Assembly (NCBI RefSeq): GCF_900168045.1
Contig: NZ_FUYY01000005.1
Span: 62,001 to 126,000 of the forward strand
DNA length: 64,000 nucleotides
Direction: 5' to 3'
DNA from: Salegentibacter holothuriorum
GTDB taxonomy: Bacteria > Bacteroidota > Bacteroidia > Flavobacteriales > Flavobacteriaceae
Position 1 is the first letter of the stretch. Each line of letters begins with the position of its first letter. The translations under genes and the position numbers were made by a program. The notes under the pieces were generated by a model. That model searched no databases. It saw only the letters and a program-made list of their open reading frames with translations, and was not told the DNA's origin. This document shows, piece after piece, positions 57,543 through 64,000 of the stretch.

Positions 57543-59150
57543 TTGAATAAAATTTTAAAAATAAGCGAACAGGATAATGTTGGCGTAGCCTTATGCAACT
57601 TAAAACCTGGAGAACCTTTAAAGGTTTCAGGGAAAGAAGTTGAAGTCTCCGGACCTATTAACATTAAACATAAGATTGCCCTGCAGGATTTTAGTGCCGG
57701 CGATATCATTATAATGTATGGTGTCCCGGTAGGTGAAGTGGTGTTGCCTATTGGCTGTGGTGATGCTTTAACCACTGAAAATATAAAACATCGTGCTGCC
57801 GATTATAAATATGAGGGCACAACTTATAATTATAATTCCCCCGATATTACCTCTCTGAAGAACAAAACTTTTATGGGCTATCATAGAAAGGATGGCCAGG
57901 TTGGTACCGCTAATTACTGGTTATTTATTCCTTTGGTTTTTTGTCAAAACAGGAATTTAAAAGTCTTAAAAGAAGCCTTTGAAACCGAGTTGGGTTATAA
58001 GCAGGAGAATCCATATAAATTACAATTGAGACAAATGCTCTCCGGAGACTCTGATGCAGCAGCTAGTTCTGAAGTTATTAATGAACAGGTTTTTAAGAAT
58101 GTAGACGGAATTAAATTCCTTGCTCATGAAGGTGGTTGTGGGGGTACACGAGATGATGCTCAGGCATTGGTGAATTTACTTGCGGGATATATTAAGAACC
58201 CCAATGTAGCAGGTGCAACGGTATTGAGCCTGGGGTGCCAACACGCACAAATGAGTTTACTGGAAGAAGCACTTTCTGAATTGAATCCGCAGAAACCAGT
58301 TCTTTATTTTGAACAACAGCAGTTTTCTTCAGAAAATGAAATGTTACAGGAAATAGTTTCTAAAACTTACCCTGAACTGGAAAAAGCTAACCGCATAGAA
58401 AGAAAACCGGCAGGCCTGGATAAACTCAATATCGGTTTAGAGTGTGGCGGATCAGATGGATTTTCTGGAATCACAGCCAATCCATTAATTGGATATATAG
58501 CCGATAAAATTACCGCAGCTGGTGGCCGCGCCATGCTTTCCGAATTTCCGGAGCTATGCGGGGTAGAGCAAGATTTAATAGATCGTTGCGAAACCAAAGA
58601 AATGGCAGATAAGTTTATAAACTTAATGGAGACTTATAACACCGAAGCGCAAATGGTGGGATCAGGTTTTGATATGAATCCTTCACCGGGCAATATAAAG
58701 GATGGTTTAATAACCGATGCCATTAAGTCTGCCGGTGCAGCTACCAAAGCGGGTAGAGCACCAATAAGTGGAATTCTTGATTATACAGAATATCCTGTAA
58801 AAAGCGGTTTGCACTTGCTTTGTACTCCCGGGAACGATGTAGAATCTACCACTGGATTAGCCGGTTCTGGAGCAAATTTAATACTATTTTCAACTGGATT
58901 AGGTACACCTACAGGTAACCCGGTTTGTCCTGTTATTAAAATATCTTCAAATTCTGAATTGCCAAATAAAATGCTTGATATTATTGATTTTGATGCAGGC
59001 AAATTAATCTCAGAAGAAGCAAGCTTAGAAAGTCTATCGGGAGAACTTATAGATTTAATTATTGAAATAGCCAGCGGGAATAAAGAAACCTGTGCCCACA
59101 AACTGGGTCAGGACGATTTTATTCCCTGGAAAAGAGGAGTTTCACTATAA
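57543..59150 (+). CDS. UxaA/altronate-dehydratase-family sugar acid dehydratase (putative L-fuconate dehydratase)
   Basis: The 535-residue cytoplasmic protein has an N-terminal SAF domain (about 1-90: DNVGVALCNLKPGEPLKVSG, IIMYGVPVGEVVLPIGCGDA) and the large UxaA domain with FMGYHRKDGQVGTANYW, AHEGGCGGTRDDAQALVNLL, LGLECGGSDGFSGITANP and LLCTPGNDVESTTGLAGSG. The start is TTG (57543); alignment with altronate dehydratases supports it and no upstream ATG exists. UxaA enzymes dehydrate altronate, but beside two fucosidases, an SDR, an FAH hydrolase and a COG3618 lactonase it most likely dehydrates L-fuconate. The more usual fuconate dehydratase is an enolase-superfamily enzyme, so this is a non-orthologous replacement. 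Confidence 0.82.
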   Translation: MNKILKISEQDNVGVALCNLKPGEPLKVSGKEVEVSGPINIKHKIALQDFSAGDIIIMYGVPVGEVVLPIGCGDALTTENIKHRAADYKYEGTTYNYNSPDITSLKNKTFMGYHRKDGQVGTANYWLFIPLVFCQNRNLKVLKEAFETELGYKQENPYKLQLRQMLSGDSDAAASSEVINEQVFKNVDGIKFLAHEGGCGGTRDDAQALVNLLAGYIKNPNVAGATVLSLGCQHAQMSLLEEALSELNPQKPVLYFEQQQFSSENEMLQEIVSKTYPELEKANRIERKPAGLDKLNIGLECGGSDGFSGITANPLIGYIADKITAAGGRAMLSEFPELCGVEQDLIDRCETKEMADKFINLMETYNTEAQMVGSGFDMNPSPGNIKDGLITDAIKSAGAATKAGRAPISGILDYTEYPVKSGLHLLCTPGNDVESTTGLAGSGANLILFSTGLGTPTGNPVCPVIKISSNSELPNKMLDIIDFDAGKLISEEASLESLSGELIDLIIEIASGNKETCAHKLGQDDFIPWKRGVSL

Positions 59151-59166
59151 AAAATAGTTTTAACCT

Positions 59167-60477
59167 ATGAAAAAAGCAACTATAGTAATTTTAATGCTGG
59201 TCCATTTTGCCATGTTTTCACAGGGAGATCAAGACTATATTCCGTCAGAAGAAAATTTAAAAGCGCGAGAATGGTTTCAGGATGCCAAATTCGGAATGTT
59301 CATTCACTGGGGTGTTTATAGTGTTTTGGGAGATGGAGAATGGGTGATGAATAATCAGAATATTTCGAAAGAAAACTATGAGAAATTGCCGGGATTTTTC
59401 AATCCTATAGCATTTGATGCCCAGAAATGGGTAAAATTGGCTAAAAATTCAGGGGTGAAATATCTAACAGTAACCACACGTCACCACGATGGTTTTTCTA
59501 TGTTTGATACTGATGCTTCATCCTATAATATTGTAGATGCTACACCTTTTGGCCGTGATGTTATAAAAGAACTTGCTGAAGCCTGTAGGGCAAACGATAT
59601 TAAATTGTTTTTCTACTATTCTCTGTTAGACTGGCATCATAAAGATTATTACCCACTGGGAAGAACAGGCAATGGAATTGCCGATAAAAATACCAAAGGT
59701 AATTGGGACGATTACATAGTATTTATGAAACAGCAATTAACCGAGTTGCTTACAAATTATGGCGAAATTGGAGGTATTTGGTTTGATGGACATTGGGATA
59801 AAAAAGAGGCCAATTGGCATTATGATGAAATCTATGAATTGATCCATGAGCTTCAACCACAGGCTTTAATAGGAAACAATCATCATATAGCACCAATAAT
59901 GGGAGAAGATTTCCAAATGTTTGAAAGAGATTTGCCTGGTCATAACACAACCGGGTTTGGAACAGGAAAAGAAAATATTGGAGATTTACCTAAAGAAATT
60001 TGTGAAACCATTAATGGTTCCTGGGGGTTTAATCTACAGGATTCAAAGCATAAGTCTCAAAAAGAACTGGTTCGTTATTTAATTAAATCTGCAGGATTTG
60101 GTAGTAACCTGCTGCTTAACGTTGGGCCTATGCCTAATGGCGAAATTCAAAAAGAACATCAGGAATCATTTTTAGAAGTTGGGGATTGGCTTCAAACTTA
60201 CGGTGAGGCACTATATGGCACCAGGCAAGGACCTTTATCGCCTCAAGAAGATATGGTGTCTACCGCAAAAGATAATGAAGTGTTTTTATGGCTTTTAGGA
60301 GATAAGGATACTTATTTTATCGAAGATTTTTTTCCGAAAACTAAAACAATGATTCATTGGAAGGATGGAACCACAATAAATTTTGAAAAGACAAAATTCG
60401 GGACTTTTATAGAAATCCCCGAAGATAAAAAACATGAAGTAGCAACATTAGTTAGTTATAAAATACAAAACGAATAA
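59167..60477 (+). CDS. GH29 alpha-L-fucosidase (short form)
   Basis: The 436-residue exported protein has a signal peptide to about AMFSQ. GH29 motifs are FGMFIHWGVYSVLGDGEW (about 43-60), TTRHHDGFSMF, FFYYSLLDWHH and GIWFDGHWDKK with nucleophile D207. LLLNVGPMPNGEIQ closes the barrel, and a short beta-domain follows (about 370-436). It removes terminal L-fucose in the periplasm or at the surface. It starts 16 nt after the dehydratase gene. It differs from the second GH29 at 61270, which has an additional domain, so the two may differ in linkage preference. The acid/base Glu cannot be placed by eye. Confidence 0.93.
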   Translation: MKKATIVILMLVHFAMFSQGDQDYIPSEENLKAREWFQDAKFGMFIHWGVYSVLGDGEWVMNNQNISKENYEKLPGFFNPIAFDAQKWVKLAKNSGVKYLTVTTRHHDGFSMFDTDASSYNIVDATPFGRDVIKELAEACRANDIKLFFYYSLLDWHHKDYYPLGRTGNGIADKNTKGNWDDYIVFMKQQLTELLTNYGEIGGIWFDGHWDKKEANWHYDEIYELIHELQPQALIGNNHHIAPIMGEDFQMFERDLPGHNTTGFGTGKENIGDLPKEICETINGSWGFNLQDSKHKSQKELVRYLIKSAGFGSNLLLNVGPMPNGEIQKEHQESFLEVGDWLQTYGEALYGTRQGPLSPQEDMVSTAKDNEVFLWLLGDKDTYFIEDFFPKTKTMIHWKDGTTINFEKTKFGTFIEIPEDKKHEVATLVSYKIQNE

Positions 60478-60487
60478 GTAAAATAAT

Positions 60488-61264
60488 ATGGGCTTTAATT
60501 TAAAAGGGAAATCAAGTATAATAACAGGCGGTGGAAGTGGTATTGGGAAAGCAATTTCAATGGAGTTTGCAAGTGCCGGTGCCAATGTCTACATCTTAGA
60601 TTATGATGAAGCTACAGCGAAAAGCACGGTAGAAGACATTATTTCAGCAGGAGGTAATGCAAAGTTTTATACTTGCGATGTGTCCAGTAAAGAGCAAATT
60701 AATAAAATTATTGATGAGATTGCCGAAGAAGCTTCAATTGATATTTTAGTAAATAACGCAGGGATTGCTCATGTGGGGAATGTAGAAAATACAAATGAAG
60801 ATGACCTGGATCGTATTTATGAAGTTAATATAAAAGGTGTTTTTAACTGTTTAAAAGCGGTTATTCCTTATATGAAATCAGTAAAGAAAGGCTGTATCAT
60901 CAATATGGCAAGTATTGCTTCTGTAGTAGGAATTCAAGATCGTTTTGCGTACTCAATGTCTAAAGGAGCAGTACTTACCATGACCTACTCTATCGCCAAA
61001 GATTATATAGATTACGGTATACGCTGTAATAGTATTGCACCAGCAAGGGTACATACCCCATTTGTAGACGGATTTATTACTAAAAACTACCCTGGAAAAG
61101 AAGATGAGATGTTTGAAAAACTCTCCAAAACACAACCTATAGGTCGTATGGGAAGCACTAAGGAAGTAGCGAAGCTAGCACTGTATTTGGCTTCAGATGA
61201 TTCGGCATTTACCACAGGAACTAATTTTCCAATAGACGGAGGATTTATAAAACTACAAGGATAA
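60488..61264 (+). CDS. SDR-family dehydrogenase of the L-fucose route
   Basis: The 258-residue cytoplasmic protein has the classical SDR layout: GGGSGIGKA cofactor loop (about 15-23), an acidic DYDE after strand 2 favouring NAD, CDVSS, LVNNAGIAHVG, the INMASIAS serine and Y155-x3-K159 in YSMSK. ARVHTPFVDGF and GTNFPIDGGF are typical ends. In the non-phosphorylating fucose pathway two SDR steps exist: L-fucose to fuconolactone, and 2-keto-3-deoxyfuconate to the 2,4-diketo acid. Only one SDR is in view; the FAH hydrolase downstream favours the second, but this is not decided. It lies 10 nt after the first GH29 and 5 nt before the second. Confidence 0.85.
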   Translation: MGFNLKGKSSIITGGGSGIGKAISMEFASAGANVYILDYDEATAKSTVEDIISAGGNAKFYTCDVSSKEQINKIIDEIAEEASIDILVNNAGIAHVGNVENTNEDDLDRIYEVNIKGVFNCLKAVIPYMKSVKKGCIINMASIASVVGIQDRFAYSMSKGAVLTMTYSIAKDYIDYGIRCNSIAPARVHTPFVDGFITKNYPGKEDEMFEKLSKTQPIGRMGSTKEVAKLALYLASDDSAFTTGTNFPIDGGFIKLQG

Positions 61265-61269
61265 TAATT

Positions 61270-63048
61270 ATGAAAAAAATAATAATACTTCTCAGTATTT
61301 TAATTGGTTTTCAGGGGGTTGCTCAATCTCCTGAAGAAAAAGCCATAAAAGAACATGGCTACCCAGAATGGTTTAAGGAAGCAAAACTCGGTATTTTTAT
61401 ACACTGGGGCTTGTATTCAGTACCGGCTTATGGAGGAAAGGAGTCTTATGCCGAATGGTTCTTGAGAGGACTGCAAACCAATGATAGTTTACGTAATGCT
61501 TTTGTAGACGAAAATTATGGAACAAATTTTACCTATAAAGATTTTGCTGGAGAGTTTAAAGCAGAACTTTTTGATCCGGCAGAATGGGCCGAGATATTTA
61601 AAGAGGCGGGAGCTAAATATGTGGTTTTGGTTTCTAAACATCACGATGGGTATGCATTATGGCCAAGTAAATTTAACCGAAACTGGAATAGTGTTGATAC
61701 CGGCCCAAAACGTGATATAGTTGGCGAATTAACAGAAGCCGTTAGGGACGAGGACCTTAAAATGGGATTATATTACTCTCTAGCCGAATGGAACCATCCT
61801 TTACACCGCTGGTATACAGATCCGCACGATAGTATTGGACGATATGTTGAAGAGTATATGGTGCCACAGTTTAAAGAATTGGTAAAAGAATATAAACCTA
61901 CATTGATTTTTTCTGATGGCGAATGGTACAATACAGCCGAACAATGGCAAGCGCCACAGCTTATAAATTGGTATTACGAAACAGTAGGAGAAGATGCCAT
62001 AGTGAATAATCGTTGGGGCCACGGCCTTGATGTTGGTTTCTTAACTCCTGAATATAGTTCTGGAATTACCGAAACCGAAAGACCCTGGGCAGAAGTTAGG
62101 GGTATTGGACGTAGTTTTGGTCTAAACCGAAATGAAAATTTAGAGGCCTATGGAACCGGGAAAGAACTCATTCAGCGGTTTGTACATACCGTAGCAAATG
62201 GCGGTGGTATGATTCTAAATGTTGGCCCAAGAGCCGATGGGCAAATTCCTATGATTCAACAAGAGCGATTAAAGGAACTAGGAACCTGGCTTAAAATAAA
62301 TGGTGAGGCTATTTATGGTGCTGAAGCCTATTCTAAAACAGGAGAAGAGCAGGAGACAAGTCGTGAAAGAATTGACCCTGTGATTGATTTTAACTGGGTA
62401 AGAAATTCACCGATAAAAGGAATACGGGAAGATGATTTTCGTGCAAGCTGGGAAGGATTTATCGTAGCGCCAAAAACCGGGAAATATACCTTTGAAATTG
62501 AGGTAGATGATGAAGCTATGGTGCAAATTGATGATGAAATCATCATTAATAGTAATTATACGGCACCAGATAATGAAGCTGAGGTTATGGGAGCCAATAC
62601 CGGGACTTCAGATAAAGGGGAGATTCGTTTAAAAGCCAACGAGCTTACTTCAATTAAAATAAATTACCGTGAAAAAAAGCAAAATGCTAAAATTAAATTG
62701 TTCTGGCAATTAGCTAACGCTGAAAAGGAAATTGTTCCTTCAAATGCTTTTTTTACTGACCAAACTAAGGAAAATAGCGGGTTAAAGGGAACCTATACTT
62801 CTCAGGAAACTTATTTAAGTTATACTAAAAATAATAATGCACTGTACGCTATAAGTTTTCAATGGCCAGATGAGCGTTTAGAACTTGAGATAGAAAAACC
62901 CGAAGAGGATGCTAAAATTAGTTTACTGGGATTAGACAGGGAGTTACCCTGGACTTACCAAAACAGTAAACTTATTATTGATACTTCAGGAATTAAATAT
63001 GGTGAATTGCCCGGGCATGAGGCCTGGACCTTTAAAATTGAACAATAA
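61270..63048 (+). CDS. GH29 alpha-L-fucosidase with inserted PA14-like domain
   Basis: The 592-residue exported protein has a signal peptide to about GVAQ (residue 18). The GH29 barrel (about 25-350) has LGIFIHWGLYSVPAYGG, VSKHHDGYALW, and LIFSDGEWYNT with nucleophile D216. Residues about 375-490 form a PA14-like module (PKTGKYTFEIEVDDEAMVQI, IKINYREKKQNAKIKLFWQ) placed before the usual C-terminal fucosidase sandwich (ALYAISFQWPDERLELEI). PA14 modules bind carbohydrate, so this insertion may steer linkage or chain preference. It lies between the SDR and FAH genes of the fucose operon, with gaps of 5 and 10 nt. Confidence 0.93.
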   Translation: MKKIIILLSILIGFQGVAQSPEEKAIKEHGYPEWFKEAKLGIFIHWGLYSVPAYGGKESYAEWFLRGLQTNDSLRNAFVDENYGTNFTYKDFAGEFKAELFDPAEWAEIFKEAGAKYVVLVSKHHDGYALWPSKFNRNWNSVDTGPKRDIVGELTEAVRDEDLKMGLYYSLAEWNHPLHRWYTDPHDSIGRYVEEYMVPQFKELVKEYKPTLIFSDGEWYNTAEQWQAPQLINWYYETVGEDAIVNNRWGHGLDVGFLTPEYSSGITETERPWAEVRGIGRSFGLNRNENLEAYGTGKELIQRFVHTVANGGGMILNVGPRADGQIPMIQQERLKELGTWLKINGEAIYGAEAYSKTGEEQETSRERIDPVIDFNWVRNSPIKGIREDDFRASWEGFIVAPKTGKYTFEIEVDDEAMVQIDDEIIINSNYTAPDNEAEVMGANTGTSDKGEIRLKANELTSIKINYREKKQNAKIKLFWQLANAEKEIVPSNAFFTDQTKENSGLKGTYTSQETYLSYTKNNNALYAISFQWPDERLELEIEKPEEDAKISLLGLDRELPWTYQNSKLIIDTSGIKYGELPGHEAWTFKIEQ

Positions 63049-63058
63049 ATAATAAATT

Positions 63059-63916
63059 ATGAAATTAATACGATTTGGAGCCCCTGGAAAAGAGAAACCA
63101 GGTATTGAATTAGACAATGGAAAACGTATAGATGTTTCGGCGTTTGGAGTAGATTATACGGAAAGCTTTTTTGAAGATAACGGAATTGTAAAACTAGAAG
63201 AATGGTTAGCAGAAAATAAAGAGTCCTGTCCTGAAATAAATAAGGATGAGCGCCTTGGTTCACCGGTAGTAAGACCTTCAAAAATAGTTTGTATAGGTTT
63301 AAATTATGCAAAACACGCCGAAGAAAGTGGGATGGAAGTACCATCAGAACCGGTTTTGTTTTTCAAAGCAAGCAGTGCTATTGTTGGCCCTAACGACGAT
63401 TTAATTATCCCTAAGAATAGCCAGAAGACAGACTGGGAAGTAGAATTGGGAGTGGTAATAGGTAAAAAGGCCAGTTACGTTTCTGAGAAAGAAGCTATGG
63501 ATTATGTGGCCGGCTATGTGTTGCATAATGATTATAGTGAGCGTGAATTTCAATTAGAGCGTTTAGGGCAATGGGTTAAAGGAAAGAGTTGTGATACTTT
63601 TGCTCCCTTAGGACCATTTTTGGCTACTAAAGATGAAATTCCAAATCCGCATAACCTTGATCTATGGTTAAAACTGAATGATGAGATTAAACAACAAAGC
63701 AACACGTCAGATTTTGTTTTTAACGTACCTCAGGTAATAAGTTATGTAAGTCAGTTTATGAGTTTATTACCCGGAGATATTATTTCTACCGGAACTCCAT
63801 TTGGGGTAGGAATGGGCTTAAATCCGCAGCGTTACCTTAAACCCGGGGATGTAGTAGAATTGGGTATAGAAGGCCTTGGGACTTCTAAACAAGTGGCAAA
63901 AGCTTATAAAGAATAG
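63059..63916 (+). CDS. FAH-family 2,4-diketo-3-deoxy-L-fuconate hydrolase (putative)
   Basis: The 285-residue cytoplasmic protein has an N-terminal FAH leader domain (KLIRFGAPGKEKPGIEL), then the catalytic FAH fold from about residue 75: KIVCIGLNYAKHAEESGMEV, PVLFFKASSAIVGPND, DWEVELGVVIG with metal-ligand acids, GYVLHNDYSEREFQLERLGQ, WVKGKSCDTFAPLGP and ISTGTPFGVGMG. In the L-fucose non-phosphorylating route this family splits 2,4-diketo-3-deoxyfuconate into pyruvate and lactate. The fucosidases, dehydratase, SDR and lactonase around it agree. Other FAH enzymes (acylpyruvases) share the motifs, so the assignment rests on context. Confidence 0.85.
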   Translation: MKLIRFGAPGKEKPGIELDNGKRIDVSAFGVDYTESFFEDNGIVKLEEWLAENKESCPEINKDERLGSPVVRPSKIVCIGLNYAKHAEESGMEVPSEPVLFFKASSAIVGPNDDLIIPKNSQKTDWEVELGVVIGKKASYVSEKEAMDYVAGYVLHNDYSEREFQLERLGQWVKGKSCDTFAPLGPFLATKDEIPNPHNLDLWLKLNDEIKQQSNTSDFVFNVPQVISYVSQFMSLLPGDIISTGTPFGVGMGLNPQRYLKPGDVVELGIEGLGTSKQVAKAYKE

Positions 63917-63919
63917 GCA

Positions 63920-64000
63920 ATGAGGATAGATAGCCATCAGCATTTTTGGAAGTTTGAGAAGGAAAAAGATGCCTGGATTCCCGATGAGATGTCGGTGATT
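63920..64000 (+). CDS. COG3618 amidohydrolase, putative L-fuconolactonase (partial, 5' end only)
   Basis: Only 27 residues lie in the window, starting MRIDSHQHFWKFEKEKDAW. The SHQHFW metal motif at residues 5-10 is typical of COG3618 sugar-lactone hydrolases. It begins 3 nt after the FAH stop, so it is part of the fucose operon and supplies the expected fuconolactone-opening step. The rest of the gene is outside the window. Confidence 0.75.
   Translation, partial: MRIDSHQHFWKFEKEKDAWIPDEMSVI

Noticed and set aside
58781-59101. 106-codon minus-strand open frame inside the UxaA-type gene
   Set aside because: Antisense shadow with low-complexity Ser-rich translation and no start context.

Overview
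The window is AT-rich, codes densely, and carries three SusC/SusD pairs, many lipoproteins with short Cys lipoboxes, TonB-dependent receptors with carboxypeptidase-regulatory-like N-termini, TAnnTTTG-type -7 boxes and almost no Shine-Dalgarno sequences. This points to Bacteroidetes, most likely a member of the Flavobacteriaceae. I cannot name the species. No tRNA, rRNA, CRISPR array or transposase was seen. The whole window is accessory carbohydrate metabolism: linked polysaccharide/glycoprotein utilisation loci aimed at animal-type complex glycans (sialic acid, galactose, GalNAc, GlcNAc, fucose, sulfate and acetyl groups, N-linked chains).

Layout. (A) 1-5422, minus strand: SusC, SusD and the start of a surface glycan-binding lipoprotein. 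(B) 5679-10227: exported GH2 beta-galactosidase and a lipoprotein sulfatase. (C) 10411-16826: a GalNAc/galactosamine to tagatose route (AgaS isomerase/deaminase, two PfkB kinases, class II tagatose-bisphosphate-type aldolase), an amidohydrolase and a Tat-exported GH109 alpha-N-acetylgalactosaminidase; a DeoR-type regulator follows at 17378. (D) 18196-44977: the sialoglycan core, with N-acetylneuraminate lyase, SusC/SusD, tandem sialidases, a FadR-type GntR regulator, ManNAc/GlcNAc epimerase, GH20 hexosaminidase, sialate O-acetylesterase, a Kelch mutarotase fused to a sodium:solute symporter, an SGNH esterase, a second GH2 and a PNGase F-type N-glycanase. Inside it sits a module of DUF1080 protein, Tat-exported sugar-isomerase-like TIM barrel, Tat-exported Gfo/Idh oxidoreductase and a cysteine-less SUMF1-like protein, matching the 3-keto-glycoside style of glycan cleavage. 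(E) 45736-53730: a third SusC/SusD pair, then a GMC dehydrogenase with a putative 3Fe-4S motif and its gluconate-2-dehydrogenase-subunit-3-like partner. (F) 53831-64000: AraC regulator, large alpha/beta-hydrolase esterase, then an L-fucose operon: UxaA-type dehydratase, two GH29 fucosidases, SDR, FAH-family hydrolase and the start of a fuconolactonase-type amidohydrolase.

How it works together (inference). PNGase F and the esterases open and de-cap glycoproteins. Sialidases, fucosidases, beta-galactosidases, hexosaminidase, GH109 and sulfatase trim them at the surface or in the periplasm. Sialic acid enters through the mutarotase-symporter fusion and is split to pyruvate and ManNAc, which is epimerised to GlcNAc. 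GalNAc goes through tagatose-6-phosphate, and fucose through the non-phosphorylating route to pyruvate and lactate. The clearest regulatory signal is a 20-bp palindromic operator (consensus TATATGTATAACATAATACA) in front of the lyase, the sialic-acid-side SusC, the epimerase/GntR pair and the symporter fusion, which defines a NanR-like regulon by reading alone.
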